Source of the DNA: Flavobacteriaceae bacterium
GTDB lineage: Bacteria > Bacteroidota > Bacteroidia > Flavobacteriales > Flavobacteriaceae
DNA: 6,969 bases
Assembly: GCA_023262245.1 (NCBI GenBank)
Contig: JALRDC010000069.1
Coordinates: forward strand, 1-6,969
Direction of reading: 5' to 3'
A model generated the notes under the pieces. That model was given only the letters and a program-made list of their open reading frames with translations, ran no database searches and was not told the origin of the DNA. Below are positions 1 to 5,398 of the stretch, piece after piece (within the stretch, counting starts at the first letter, position 1; each line of letters begins with the position of its first letter). The position numbers were made by a program, and so were the translations under genes.

Positions 1-382
1 TTCTGTTGAGTATAACTTCATTGATAAAAGTAAATGTGTTGTCCTCTTTTACCTCTTCGGTTAAAAGTTGAATCGCTTTTTTTAGTTTTTCTTCTGCATT
101 AACAATATTTGTGGTTGCAAAAACCAGTTTGTATTCAATCCAACTCCAGTACCAGTTTACCAAATAAATTAAAAAGGAATGTTTGTTCTCAAAGTACCTG
201 TATATAGAACTTTCATTTGAGTTAATACGTTCACCAAGTTTTTTAAATGTAAATGATTCATAGCCTAGTTCATGGATCATTTCAATACCATGTTTTACAA
301 TTCTTTTTCCCAAATCCGAAGATTCTGGGTCTTTGCAAAAAAGACTGGGGTCAATCGCTATTTGGACTTGTAAATCATTCAT
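1..382 (-). CDS. TetR/AcrR-family transcriptional repressor (partial, N-terminal 127 codons)
   Basis: This reading frame begins at an ATG at 382-380 and stays open to the left edge, so the C-terminal ligand-binding part is missing. Residues about 44-66 (FTFKKLGERINSNESSIYRYFEN) form a recognisable TetR helix-turn-helix: the F-T-x-x-x-L-G-E-R-I helix, the turn, then the recognition helix ending in S-I-Y-R-Y-F, and a following N-K-H-S-F-L that matches the usual F-x-N/S-K-xx-L. The W-rich stretch N-W-Y-W-S-W-I-E-Y at 76-84 starts the ligand-binding region and resembles a TetR subtype I associate with flavobacteria. TetR proteins bind palindromic operators as dimers and release on ligand binding. 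The ligand here cannot be told. A perfect palindrome begins 4 nt upstream of the start codon and contains its promoter, so autorepression is likely. With the predicted start of transcription only 2-4 nt before the ATG, the mRNA would be almost leaderless. Confidence 0.88.
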   Translation of the reverse strand, partial: MNDLQVQIAIDPSLFCKDPESSDLGKRIVKHGIEMIHELGYESFTFKKLGERINSNESSIYRYFENKHSFLIYLVNWYWSWIEYKLVFATTNIVNAEEKLKKAIQLLTEEVKEDNTFTFINEVILNR

Positions 383-386
383 AAGA

Positions 387-418
387 TTGCAAATATAATA
401 GTAATACTATTATATTTG
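387..418 (+). promoter_or_regulatory. Mirror-image promoter in the same palindrome, facing the 3' end of the GH20 gene
   Basis: Because the palindrome is symmetric, the plus strand carries the same elements: TTG at 387-389, 21 nt, then TATATTTG at 411-418. Transcription would start near 424 and run antisense into the end of the minus-strand GH20 gene (stop at 458-460). No plus-strand gene lies downstream until 2651. It may be a by-product of operator symmetry or a source of antisense RNA. Confidence 0.45.
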
Positions 419-421
419 CAA
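390..421 (-). promoter_or_regulatory. Promoter of the TetR gene embedded in the palindrome
   Basis: On the minus strand the -33 element TTG (421-419) is followed after 21 nt by TATATTTG (397-390), an exact match to the Bacteroidota -7 consensus TAnnTTTG with normal spacing. Transcription would start near 386-384, just ahead of the ATG at 382. Both elements lie wholly inside the palindrome, so a bound repressor would cover them. Confidence 0.72.
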
Positions 422-457
422 CTTTAACTCTCTTTATTTGACTTTCTTTAAATGCCG

Positions 458-2581
458 CTATTGAATTCTAGTTGTTTTTCCTTCCTTCCAATCGACTTGA
501 GTTTGAAAATGTGTTTTAATCTTTTCAAGCAACATCAATTCTGAGGTAAACTGCCAGTCAAAATTTACGGTTTGATTCGCGGGATGTCTGTGGTGATCTT
601 GATCAAGTTGGTAATCCTTAGGCTTATTTAACACTCGTGTTTGGCTATAAACATTTTCAAAATCTTGTCGTAAGTTTTTAAATTCCAGGGTCAACTTCTT
701 TAATTCATTCAAAAACCTAGTTTCTTCCTCATTTGTTTGTGCTTGATCAAAGGCTGATAATACTTGCATTAATTCAAAATTGTAATTTACCAGCTTTCCC
801 AATTGTTGGTATACCTTCAAATTATAAGCTGCTTTGGTACCTTCTTCTTGCATTTGATTTAAGGTGTTTTGTACCTGAGACACCTTTTCTTTTTGAGCTT
901 GGATTTCGGTTAATCGCTGTGCATATTTTTTAGCCCATAGTCCTTTATTATTAAATTCAGGGAGGTCTATTATTTGTTCTTCAATAGGGTTTTCATGTTG
1001 AATTAATGAATTTCTATGCACCCCCTCTTTCACTAATAGATTGGTCCAAAGACCTACGGGTTGGTCTAGAGCATCGATAAAGGCATATTCTTCAGATAGA
1101 AACTTAGGGCCAAATTTGCGATGACGATAAACTTTTTTAAAATCTTCTTTTGAGCGTTGTAACCCTCCCCAGGTAAATTCTGCAAAGGCGTGAATTCCCC
1201 TTTTGTATAATTCAAAATGAGGCGAATCATCATCCCAGAGGGTGAGTAATAAACCGTCGTAATTTCTGTTGATAGACTGTTCAGCAAAAATGCGAATTTG
1301 ATCTATATTCCCTTCTCTCTGGGGCATTAAAGTCCATCTTGTTTGTCCTGCTGTTGCTCCCATCACTTGAAATCCATTTGATGAAAACCAGTCCATTGCT
1401 TTTCCATTTCCATAAGATTCTGCCCTATGGTAATTCCATCGCATATAGACACAATTTTTGGGAAATTGTTCTAAAAAGCGATTCAATTTGGACTCGTTTA
1501 CTTGCCAAATAGAGTCTACTGTTTTAGCCGACATCTTAGCATCGTAAATGGGTTGCATTAAGCCTGCTTGTTTTAGAGGCATATCATCCCAAAAAATGGG
1601 AACTCGGTTGTGTTTTGCTGCGAAAGAAGTTACCTTATTTAACCAAATGAGATTTAACTCTAAAGCACTTTTTCCACTTCCTCTTCCAGTAGTATGAACC
1701 TCATCTCCCCCTACATGAAGGTACTTTCCGTGTGGAAATGCCTCCATAGCGTCTCGATATAAATCATACTGGAGTTCATAGGTTTCGGGATCCAAAGGAT
1801 TGAATGCCCAATCGCTTTTTGGATCGTCTCTTAAAAATTTATTTTTTTCGTGTTTTAAAACAAAAGAGGCATGTCCTAACCCTTGCACCAAGGGACTTAT
1901 TTTAATATTTCTTGCTAAAGCATAATCGCTTATTGCCCTCCATTCTTCGATAGAGAGTGCATCTGCGGAAGCTACTTCAGGGCGTCTTTTGTATTGCAGT
2001 TTGTCTTCAATTTCAACAATTATTCCGTTTATTTTTAACTGTGCCAACTCATCTATAAGTTCATAGTAGTAGTGCTTTTTCTCTAAATGGTGTTTTACAT
2101 CAATTTGAATGGGGCGGAAGGCAATTTTAGGGGCATCTTCCAATTCTACTTTAGGAAGAGGGATGCTTAAATCCTTGGCGTCCTCCAATAACTGATTCAG
2201 TGTAATGAAAGCATAAAAAAGTCCTGCGTCATCTTGAGCCTCGATGATGATTTTATCTTCTTTTATTTCAAGCCGATAGGATTCAGGAGCTTTTCCTTCT
2301 TTTGTTTGAATGCTGTATACTAAATGAGCCTTTTCTGCTTGGTCTGTTTTTTTAAAAATTTGGGTCATCCCATAGCGTAGAGGCAACTCTTCACCGCTTG
2401 GGCTAAAAGCATATCTTAAAGCGTTTAGATCCAGTTTTGAGTCTTCGCTTTTAAAATTGTTTTGAGCCACTGAGGGAAGCAGGGCAAAACTTTCTGACGG
2501 ATTTGATGTTGGTCGCGAACAAGCTAGAATTAAAACAAACAAGCATGGCGCAAGAAATTTGAAAAAGTTAAATTGTAACAT
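458..2581 (-). CDS. GH20 beta-N-acetylhexosaminidase lipoprotein, HexD/GcnA-like
   Basis: A 707-residue enzyme predicted to release terminal beta-linked GlcNAc or GalNAc by substrate-assisted catalysis. Residues 1-20 are a hydrophobic signal peptide ending I-L-A before Cys21, so it is probably lipidated. The residues after Cys21 (SRPTSN) lack the acidic cluster of Bacteroidota surface-export signals, which favours a periplasmic location. Residues about 50-150 resemble the GH20b accessory domain (SYRLEIKEDKIIIEA, then GLFYAFITLNQLL). The catalytic barrel covers about 151-480. It has FRPIQIDVKHHL (156-166), NGIIVEIEDKLQY (185-197), PLVQGLGHASFVLKH (230-244), the H-V-G-G-D-E catalytic signature at 289-294 (Asp293-Glu294 pair) and LTLWDDD (446-452) with the substrate-stacking Trp449. 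The D-V-K and VEIEDKLQY forms match human hexosaminidase D better than classical chitobiases. Residues about 550-650 are rich in K, E and Q and look like coiled coil. Its natural substrate and partner genes are not visible. It diverges from the transporter gene across a 69-bp gap. Confidence 0.9.
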   Translation of the reverse strand: MLQFNFFKFLAPCLFVLILACSRPTSNPSESFALLPSVAQNNFKSEDSKLDLNALRYAFSPSGEELPLRYGMTQIFKKTDQAEKAHLVYSIQTKEGKAPESYRLEIKEDKIIIEAQDDAGLFYAFITLNQLLEDAKDLSIPLPKVELEDAPKIAFRPIQIDVKHHLEKKHYYYELIDELAQLKINGIIVEIEDKLQYKRRPEVASADALSIEEWRAISDYALARNIKISPLVQGLGHASFVLKHEKNKFLRDDPKSDWAFNPLDPETYELQYDLYRDAMEAFPHGKYLHVGGDEVHTTGRGSGKSALELNLIWLNKVTSFAAKHNRVPIFWDDMPLKQAGLMQPIYDAKMSAKTVDSIWQVNESKLNRFLEQFPKNCVYMRWNYHRAESYGNGKAMDWFSSNGFQVMGATAGQTRWTLMPQREGNIDQIRIFAEQSINRNYDGLLLTLWDDDSPHFELYKRGIHAFAEFTWGGLQRSKEDFKKVYRHRKFGPKFLSEEYAFIDALDQPVGLWTNLLVKEGVHRNSLIQHENPIEEQIIDLPEFNNKGLWAKKYAQRLTEIQAQKEKVSQVQNTLNQMQEEGTKAAYNLKVYQQLGKLVNYNFELMQVLSAFDQAQTNEEETRFLNELKKLTLEFKNLRQDFENVYSQTRVLNKPKDYQLDQDHHRHPANQTVNFDWQFTSELMLLEKIKTHFQTQVDWKEGKTTRIQ

Positions 2582-2650
2582 CTGAATTCATTTTAATAGT
2601 TACAAATTACAAAAACCATTGATTATATTTAGAGTAACTTAAATTATTGA
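2582..2650. promoter_or_regulatory. Divergent intergenic region between the GH20 and BASS genes
   Basis: This 69-bp AT-rich gap must hold both promoters. The best plus-strand candidate is TATATTTA at 2624-2631, one base off TAnnTTTG, ending 19 nt before the transporter ATG but with no TTG at the proper distance. On the minus strand I find no acceptable -7 box. Neither start has a Shine-Dalgarno sequence. Confidence 0.3.
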
Positions 2651-3562
2651 ATGCTACACAAGATTACCTCTGCTTTTCCTTGGATCGTTACTTTTTTTGT
2701 AATTCTAGCGTTAATTCATCCGCCCTTTTTTACCTGGTTTGAGGGCTCATTAATTACTTTGGGTCTGGGAGGAATTATGTTGGGAATGGGATTAACGCTT
2801 AAGAGCCATGACTTTGTTCAAGTAATACGCCATCCCAAATGGGTTTTTATTGGCATCAGCATGCAATTTCTAATCATGCCTCTTTTGGGTTGGGGTTTGG
2901 CCGCTCTTTTTCAACTACCTCCAAATTTTGCAGTAGGAATGATTCTTGTGGCTTCTTGTCCAGGAGGAACGGCTTCAAATGTTATTGCCTATTTGGCGAA
3001 AGCAGAAGTGGCTTTGTCCGTTAGCATGACAGCGTGCTCAACCTTAGCAGCGATTTTTATGACTCCTTTTTTAACCCTTCAATTTTCGGGAAATTATCTG
3101 GATATTCCTGCAGCGGGTCTTTTTTACAGTACGCTTAAGGTGGTCTTACTTCCTATAATGATAGGGGTCCTTATCAACCGTTACTTGCCTAAAACAACTT
3201 TAAAAATACTTCCCTTTGCCCCTCCTTCAGCGGTATTACTAATCTGTTTGATAGTAGCCAGTATTGTGGGGCAAGGAAAGGAAATCATACTCCATTCTGG
3301 ATGGGTACTTATCATCGCTTTGATTTGTTTGCACTTCTTTGGTTTTCTACTGGGATTTTTAGTGAGCTTTGGGGTTTTTAAAAATTGGAAAGTGGCCAAA
3401 ACCATTTCTATTGAAGTCGGAATGCAAAACTCAGGTTTGGGTGTCGTTTTGGCTCGAGAAAACTTTAGTAATCCTAGTGTTGCCATACCTGCAGCTATTT
3501 CCAGTTTAATCCATTCTCTTATGGGGAGTTTTTTTGTTCGCCTTTTTAAAAATAAGGAGTAG
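2651..3562 (+). CDS. Sodium-dependent transporter of the bile acid:sodium symporter (BASS/SBF) family
   Basis: A 303-residue inner-membrane protein with about ten hydrophobic segments, close to the usual length of bacterial ASBT homologues. The first crossover reads CPGGTASNVIAYLAKAEVAL (103-122) and the second IEVGMQNSGLGVVLA (254-268), both hallmark family motifs. Residues known to bind Na+ in the Neisseria ASBT structure appear to be conserved with a constant offset of about five: Gln72, Ser109, Asn110, Ser123, Thr127, Glu255 and Gln259. It should therefore be a working Na+-coupled importer. The substrate is not predictable: bacterial members have been linked to bile acids, pantoate and other organic anions. 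The antiporter gene at 5399 could replenish the Na+ gradient, but no operon link exists. The gene converges on pdxA, with 152 bp between the two stops. Confidence 0.88.
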   Translation: MLHKITSAFPWIVTFFVILALIHPPFFTWFEGSLITLGLGGIMLGMGLTLKSHDFVQVIRHPKWVFIGISMQFLIMPLLGWGLAALFQLPPNFAVGMILVASCPGGTASNVIAYLAKAEVALSVSMTACSTLAAIFMTPFLTLQFSGNYLDIPAAGLFYSTLKVVLLPIMIGVLINRYLPKTTLKILPFAPPSAVLLICLIVASIVGQGKEIILHSGWVLIIALICLHFFGFLLGFLVSFGVFKNWKVAKTISIEVGMQNSGLGVVLARENFSNPSVAIPAAISSLIHSLMGSFFVRLFKNKE

Positions 3563-3714
3563 GTCAATTGTTGTATTAAATTTCGGTTTAGTATGGAGTA
3601 TCTCTTCTTTTTCAAATCTGGTTGTTTTAAAATTCTAGAACCAAAATGCAATTACAAAAACGTTAAAAAAAAGCCGTGTGAATTGGTTAAACAGTTAGTC
3701 CTGTTAACTTTGAA
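3563..3714. other. Convergent intergenic region with an imperfect hairpin
   Basis: This is non-coding spacer between the stops of the transporter gene and pdxA. The only structure I see is an imperfect inverted repeat at 3686-3694 and 3701-3708 (GTTAAACAG / CTGTTAAC, one bulged A, loop TTAGTC). A weak T-rich stretch follows on the plus side, and an 8-base A run (3665-3672), read as T on the minus strand, lies about 14 nt beyond it on the other side. It might act as a weak bidirectional terminator, but there is no clean U-tract directly after the stem on either strand. Confidence 0.4.
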
Positions 3715-4728
3715 TTAATTGTTTTCTTTAAATTCTTTCCGCTGAAGATAAATTTTTCTAGCGATAAATAAGGCTTCATTAAAAGAACTTGGATCAGCTA
3801 TACCTTTACCAGCAATATCAAATGCAGTTCCATGATCTGGTGAGGTTCGAACCCTATTGAGCCCCGCAGTAAAATTCACTCCTTTACCAAAGGAAAGGGT
3901 TTTGAAGGGAATGAGACCCTGATCGTGATACATAGCGAGTACGGCATCATAATTTTGATAGGTTTGACTTCCAAAAAAACCATCTGCAGGGAAAGGACCA
4001 AAAACCAAACTTCCCTCATTGAATTTTTTTTGAATTAAGGGTTTTAAAAGTACGTCGTCATCTTTTCCAATCACTCCATGATCACCTGCATGTGGATTTA
4101 TACTTAAAACTGCTATTTTGGGTCTGGAAATTCCAAAGTCTTTTTTAAGACTTTGTTCAAGTAGCAAGATTTTCTTCTCAATCCGATCCCTTGTGAGGCA
4201 GGAAGTAACTTCGCCTAAGGGGATGTGATCACTAGCTAAGGCTACCCTAAGGGAGTCTGAAATCATGAACATTAAACTTTCGCCTTCTAAGGTTTTGTTT
4301 AAATAATCTGTGTGCCCTGGAAAGTTAAATTCTTTGGATTGAACACTCTTTTTATGAATGGGTGCTGTTAGTAAGATATCAATCTCTTTTGCTTTAAGGG
4401 CAAGTGTTGCAGCCTCAAGGGAAGAAATAGCGTGGGCTCCTGCTTCTTTGCTTTCTTGTCCATAAGCTACAGGAAATGCTTGTTTCCATACATCCACTAC
4501 ATTGAGTTGACCTTTATGAGGGTTTTTTTTATTTTTTAAAAAAAAGATGCTCGTAGAAATGCCCAATTTTTTGCGCTCTTCAATAAAATTCTTGTTATGA
4601 GCATAAGCAATGGGGGTAAAAAAATCATAAATGCGTTTATCTTGAAAGCTTTTTAAAATAATCTCTAATCCAATCCCGTTAGGGTCGCCCACAGAAATTC
4701 CTACCTTTATTTTGTTTGTTTCAAGCAC
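3715..4728 (-). CDS. pdxA: 4-hydroxythreonine-4-phosphate dehydrogenase PdxA
   Basis: PdxA oxidises 4-phosphohydroxy-L-threonine with NAD+ to a product that decarboxylates to 3-amino-2-oxopropyl phosphate, a step of the DXP-dependent pyridoxal-phosphate pathway in the cytosol. The 337-residue protein is near the E. coli length of 329. Visible signatures are VGISVGDPNGIG (9-20), TAPIHKKSV (121-129), FPGHTDYL (136-143), SDHIP with His168, NPHAGDHG with His213, MYHDQG with His268, and VNFTAGLNRVRTSPDHGTAFD (284-304). His168, His213 and His268 align, with an offset of two, to the three divalent-metal ligands of E. coli PdxA. Lys276, Asn285 and Arg294 fit its phosphate-binding residues. The start is a GTG (4728-4726): the frame stays open upstream but has no ATG, and GTG gives the expected short N-terminus before K-I-K-V-G. 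No Shine-Dalgarno sequence is present. It is divergent from ribE. Confidence 0.96.
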   Translation of the reverse strand: MLETNKIKVGISVGDPNGIGLEIILKSFQDKRIYDFFTPIAYAHNKNFIEERKKLGISTSIFFLKNKKNPHKGQLNVVDVWKQAFPVAYGQESKEAGAHAISSLEAATLALKAKEIDILLTAPIHKKSVQSKEFNFPGHTDYLNKTLEGESLMFMISDSLRVALASDHIPLGEVTSCLTRDRIEKKILLLEQSLKKDFGISRPKIAVLSINPHAGDHGVIGKDDDVLLKPLIQKKFNEGSLVFGPFPADGFFGSQTYQNYDAVLAMYHDQGLIPFKTLSFGKGVNFTAGLNRVRTSPDHGTAFDIAGKGIADPSSFNEALFIARKIYLQRKEFKENN

Positions 4729-4746
4729 CCGAGAAGCTTTTTGTCT

Positions 4747-4754
4747 TACTTTTG
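4747..4754 (+). promoter_or_regulatory. -7 box of the ribE promoter
   Basis: The plus strand reads TACTTTTG, an exact TAnnTTTG match, 27 nt before the ribE ATG. Transcription would start near 4759-4761. The leader then contains a run of eight A (4769-4776) just before the start codon, a kind of A-rich start region that favours initiation in Bacteroidota, where Shine-Dalgarno sites are rare. A TTG at the usual spacing is missing. The box lies 3 bp from the oppositely directed pdxA -7 box. Confidence 0.5.
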
Positions 4755-4757
4755 GAA

Positions 4758-4765
4758 CAAATGTA
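4758..4765 (-). promoter_or_regulatory. -7 box of the pdxA promoter
   Basis: The minus strand reads TACATTTG, an exact TAnnTTTG match, 29 nt upstream of the GTG start of pdxA. Transcription would start near 4753, leaving a leader of about 25 nt. No TTG sits at the right distance upstream, so the -33 element is poor or absent. Confidence 0.5.
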
Positions 4766-4781
4766 ATTAAAAAAAATACGG

Positions 4782-5369
4782 ATGTTTACGGGAATCATAG
4801 AAGCCATTGCAAAAGTAAATGCTCTTACAAAAGAAGGGGACAACCTCCATATCAAATTGGAAAGCAAATTGGCAGCAACACTAAAAATAGATCAAAGTGT
4901 TGCACACAATGGGGTTTGTTTAACTGTTGTTTCTTGTGATACTACACACTATACCGTCACGGCCATACAGGAAACTTTAGATAAAACCAATTTAGGACTT
5001 CTAAAAGTCGGGGATTTAATCAATATTGAAAGAGCTATGCAACTGGGGGATCGATTAGACGGTCACATCGTTCAAGGACATGTTGATCAAACTGCACTAT
5101 GCATAGCAGCAGAAACATTAGATGGGAGTTGGACGTATACCTTCGAATATGATAGCAAACCCCATAACATTACCATTGAAAAAGGCTCGATTACTGTAAA
5201 TGGAGTTAGCTTAACGGTCGTAAATTCAAAAGAAAATCAATTTTCTGTTGCCATTATACCATACACTTTTGAAAATACAAATTTTAAAGATCTTCAGGTA
5301 GGAAAAACAGTCAATTTGGAGTTTGATGTTATCGGAAAATACATTTCAAAACTGTATTTAAAGCGTTAA
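4782..5369 (+). CDS. ribE: Riboflavin synthase (alpha chain)
   Basis: This enzyme dismutates two molecules of 6,7-dimethyl-8-ribityllumazine into riboflavin and a pyrimidinedione that is recycled, the last step of vitamin B2 synthesis in the cytosol. The 195-residue protein starts with the diagnostic MFTGIIEAI and contains two lumazine-binding beta-barrels. Barrel one (about 1-95) has SVAHNGVCLTVV (39-50). Barrel two (about 96-185) has SITVNGVSLTVV (136-147). They are joined by RLDGHIVQGHVD (91-102), a highly conserved segment. Length is typical for the family in flavobacteria and slightly shorter than E. coli RibC. The symbol ribE is used for this enzyme outside enterobacteria (ribC in E. 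coli). The 53-bp gap to pdxA is too short for an FMN riboswitch. It is followed 29 bp later by the antiporter gene in the same direction, so co-transcription is possible. Confidence 0.97.
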   Translation: MFTGIIEAIAKVNALTKEGDNLHIKLESKLAATLKIDQSVAHNGVCLTVVSCDTTHYTVTAIQETLDKTNLGLLKVGDLINIERAMQLGDRLDGHIVQGHVDQTALCIAAETLDGSWTYTFEYDSKPHNITIEKGSITVNGVSLTVVNSKENQFSVAIIPYTFENTNFKDLQVGKTVNLEFDVIGKYISKLYLKR

Positions 5370-5370
5370 A

Positions 5371-5388
5371 TTTCTTACATTTAAGAAA
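5371..5388 (+). other. Small AT-rich hairpin between ribE and the antiporter gene
   Basis: TTTCTTA (5371-5377) pairs perfectly with TAAGAAA (5382-5388) across a CATT loop, two bases after the ribE stop codon. It is seven base pairs with a single G-C pair and has no following U-tract, so it is a weak terminator at best. It may only be a processing or pausing site between the two genes. Confidence 0.3.
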
Positions 5389-5398
5389 ACTATATTAA

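Larger units (their letters stand above)
387..421. promoter_or_regulatory. Perfect 35-bp palindromic operator upstream of the TetR gene
   Basis: Two perfect 16-bp arms (387-402 and 406-421, left arm TTGCAAATATAATAGT) flank a 3-bp centre AAT. The symmetry has no mismatch, and the site lies immediately upstream of a TetR-type repressor, which is the usual arrangement for an autoregulatory TetR operator. It could also act as a transcript hairpin, but it is almost entirely A/T and no U-tract follows beyond its own sequence, so a DNA-binding site is the better reading. That the neighbouring TetR protein binds here is inferred. Confidence 0.85.

Noticed and set aside
733..933. Small open frame on the plus strand inside the GH20 gene (and likewise 1066-1287 minus)
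   Set aside because: These are shadows of the 707-codon gene in other frames, without start signals or recognisable protein features.
3181..3651. 156-codon minus-strand open frame opposite the transporter gene
   Set aside because: It lies almost wholly antisense to a clear BASS transporter, its sequence is K/R/T-rich as expected for a complement frame, and it has no family motif or promoter.
3686..3708. Inverted repeat between the convergent genes as a strong terminator
   Set aside because: The stem has a bulge, few G-C pairs and no T run immediately after it on either strand. It is kept only as a weak structure.
4520..4550. Long T and A runs (T8, then T6 with A8) within pdxA as a possible slippage site
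   Set aside because: They encode the lysine/phenylalanine-rich stretch around residues 61-70, the frame is intact, and such runs are common in AT-rich genomes.
4729..4781. FMN riboswitch upstream of riboflavin synthase
   Set aside because: The gap is 53 bp, too short for an RFN element, and none of its conserved helices are visible.
4712..4939. 75-codon plus-strand frame across the pdxA/ribE gap, plus three minus-strand frames opposite the antiporter (5482-5694, 5803-6003, 6385-6603)
   Set aside because: All overlap well-identified genes in other frames and show no family resemblance.
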